Shown: positions 20,625 to 21,518 of the stretch, piece after piece
Position numbering within the stretch: position 1 is the first letter of the stretch
Layout of the letters: each line of letters begins with the position of its first letter
Source: an uncultured Eubacteriales bacterium
GTDB taxonomy: Bacteria > Bacillota > Clostridia > Oscillospirales > Oscillospiraceae
DNA length: 21,518 nt
Assembly: GCA_900550585.1 (NCBI GenBank)
Contig: URST01000031.1
Span: 1 to 21,518 of the forward strand
Direction: 5' to 3'
Notes under the pieces: model-generated
The model's input: only the letters and a program-made list of their open reading frames with translations
What the model was told of the DNA's origin: nothing
The model's database searches: none
Made by a program: the position numbers and the translations under genes

Positions 20625-21504
20625 TCAGCATCCCCCTTCCTGCTGCAATTGGCAGATATGCTCCATTTTGGCGCTTTCCGCCCGGATGCGGCGGCACTGG
20701 GGGCCGTCCCAGATGGCGGCCCAGTCGTCGGCGCACAGGTTCCCCAGGCCCGGCCCCTCCAGCCAGCTCTGGCAGGGCAGCACCGTGCCGTCCGGAGCCA
20801 CGGCCATGTTGGACAGGCACGCCCCGCAGCTGGGGATCAGGGCCAGGCCCATGGAGCGCAGCGTCTCCTCCGGCAGCCAGCCGGGGCTGGTGAAGTCCAG
20901 CTCCATGCCCAGGCCGCGGGCGGTGTCCGCGGCCTGGCGGAGGATGCCGGCCAGCTCCTCCTGCCCCAGCCGGGTGGCCCGGCTCTCGTCTCCGGCGGCG
21001 CCGCCGGTGGGGATCAGGCCGGAGCAGGTGGCATACCGGACGCCCAGACTATGTACAAGCCGCAGCGTGGCGCTGTAATCCCGGTTCAGGCTGCAAAGGG
21101 GGGTATTCACCGACACGATGAGCCCCGCCGCCGCGGCATTGCGGATGCCCTGCACCGTGTCATCGAAGCCCTCCGCCCCCACCAGGGCGTTGTGAACGGC
21201 GGCGTCGGCAGCGTACAGAGTCACCTGGACGCTGTCCAGGCTGGCCTCGAACAGGCCCCGGCACAGCTCCGGCGTCAGCAGGCGGCCGTTGGTGTTCAGC
21301 CGGGTGACGAACCACTGGGCCGCCTCCGCCAGCTCCACCAGGTCCTGCCGCAGGGTGGGCTCTCCGCCGGTGAAGGTCACCTGGGGGATATTGGCCCGGC
21401 GGAGCTTCTCCAGAAGGGCCTTCCACTGGTCCGTGGTCAGCTCCGGCCGCTGGCCCAGGGTCTGCCCGGCGGCATAGCAGTGCAGGCACTTCTGGTTGCA
21501 GTGC
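20625..21504 (-). CDS. Radical SAM/SPASM peptide-modifying enzyme (5' end missing)
   Basis: The visible 292 residues begin RHCNQKCLHCY, so the CxxxCxxC motif that binds the SAM cluster lies at the very start of what remains, with VTFTGGEPTLR (the GGE SAM-binding motif) next. The radical SAM half-barrel runs to about 200. The C-terminal part (from LIPSCGACLSNMAVAPDGTVLPCQSW to the end) has seven cysteines in the SPASM pattern, predicting auxiliary Fe-S clusters as in enzymes that modify ribosomal peptides. Its stop (TGA 20627-20625) is two bases before the start of the Cys-rich-tail protein, the obvious substrate candidate. The N-terminus is lost because the contig ends in adapter-like sequence at 21505. 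Type of linkage made is unknown. Confidence 0.92.
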
Positions 21505-21518
21505 CTGTCTCTTATACA
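21505..21518. other. Tn5/Nextera mosaic-end adapter remnant at contig end
   Basis: The last 14 bases, CTGTCTCTTATACA, are identical to the start of the transposase adapter used in tagmentation libraries. They are almost certainly not genomic, and they truncate the radical SAM gene. Confidence 0.9.

Noticed and set aside
1..21518. CRISPR arrays, tRNA or rRNA genes, transposase genes
   Set aside because: No regularly spaced direct repeats, cloverleaf sequences, rRNA signatures or transposase-like proteins were seen by eye.

Overview
The window looks like a contig end from a GC-rich member of the Clostridia, most likely an Oscillospiraceae-type gut bacterium. This rests on SepF, DivIVA, long-form HPF, MutS/MutL with an endonuclease-type MutL, Hfq, sigma-A promoters with 17-bp spacers and strong AGGAGG ribosome sites. 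The family assignment is inference. The last 14 bases match a Tn5/Nextera mosaic-end adapter, so genomic sequence probably stops near 21504.

Layout: 2-1381 is the 3' half of ileS. About 1 kb follows (1421-2491), bracketed by two near-identical hairpin terminators, holding two paralogous XRE-type regulators (minus strand) and a 51-residue conserved-type small protein (plus strand). lspA and an RluA-family pseudouridine synthase gene form a minus-strand operon at 2490-3867. A divergent promoter then starts a long plus-strand run: miaB, mutS, mutL, miaA, hfq, a membrane-anchored HlyD-like protein, yggS, sepF and divIVA, ending at a terminator near 14790. This joins tRNA A37 modification (MiaA/MiaB), mismatch repair (MutS/MutL), RNA chaperoning (Hfq) and septum/pole organisation (SepF, DivIVA). 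A near-consensus promoter lies inside yggS and could drive sepF-divIVA separately.

From 14863 on the genes are more individual: a HAD phosphatase; a LysR-type regulator divergent from a 61-residue membrane protein, with abutting promoters; a 276-bp intergenic element built of nested inverted repeats (17025-17300); an iron-dependent alcohol dehydrogenase; and hpf, with a 21-bp palindrome upstream of its promoter. The gap 19176-19560 has no gene but holds the hpf promoter and palindrome, a possible promoter-plus-terminator small RNA unit and the terminator of the next operon.

The most interesting locus is at the right edge (19561-21504, minus strand): a radical SAM/SPASM enzyme, cut by the contig end, followed 2 bases later by a secreted-type membrane protein whose predicted cytoplasmic tail ends in Gly-rich sequence and alternating Cys-Ala repeats. 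It looks like a peptide-modification pair in which the substrate is the tail of a membrane protein. No CRISPR array, tRNA, rRNA or transposase gene was seen.
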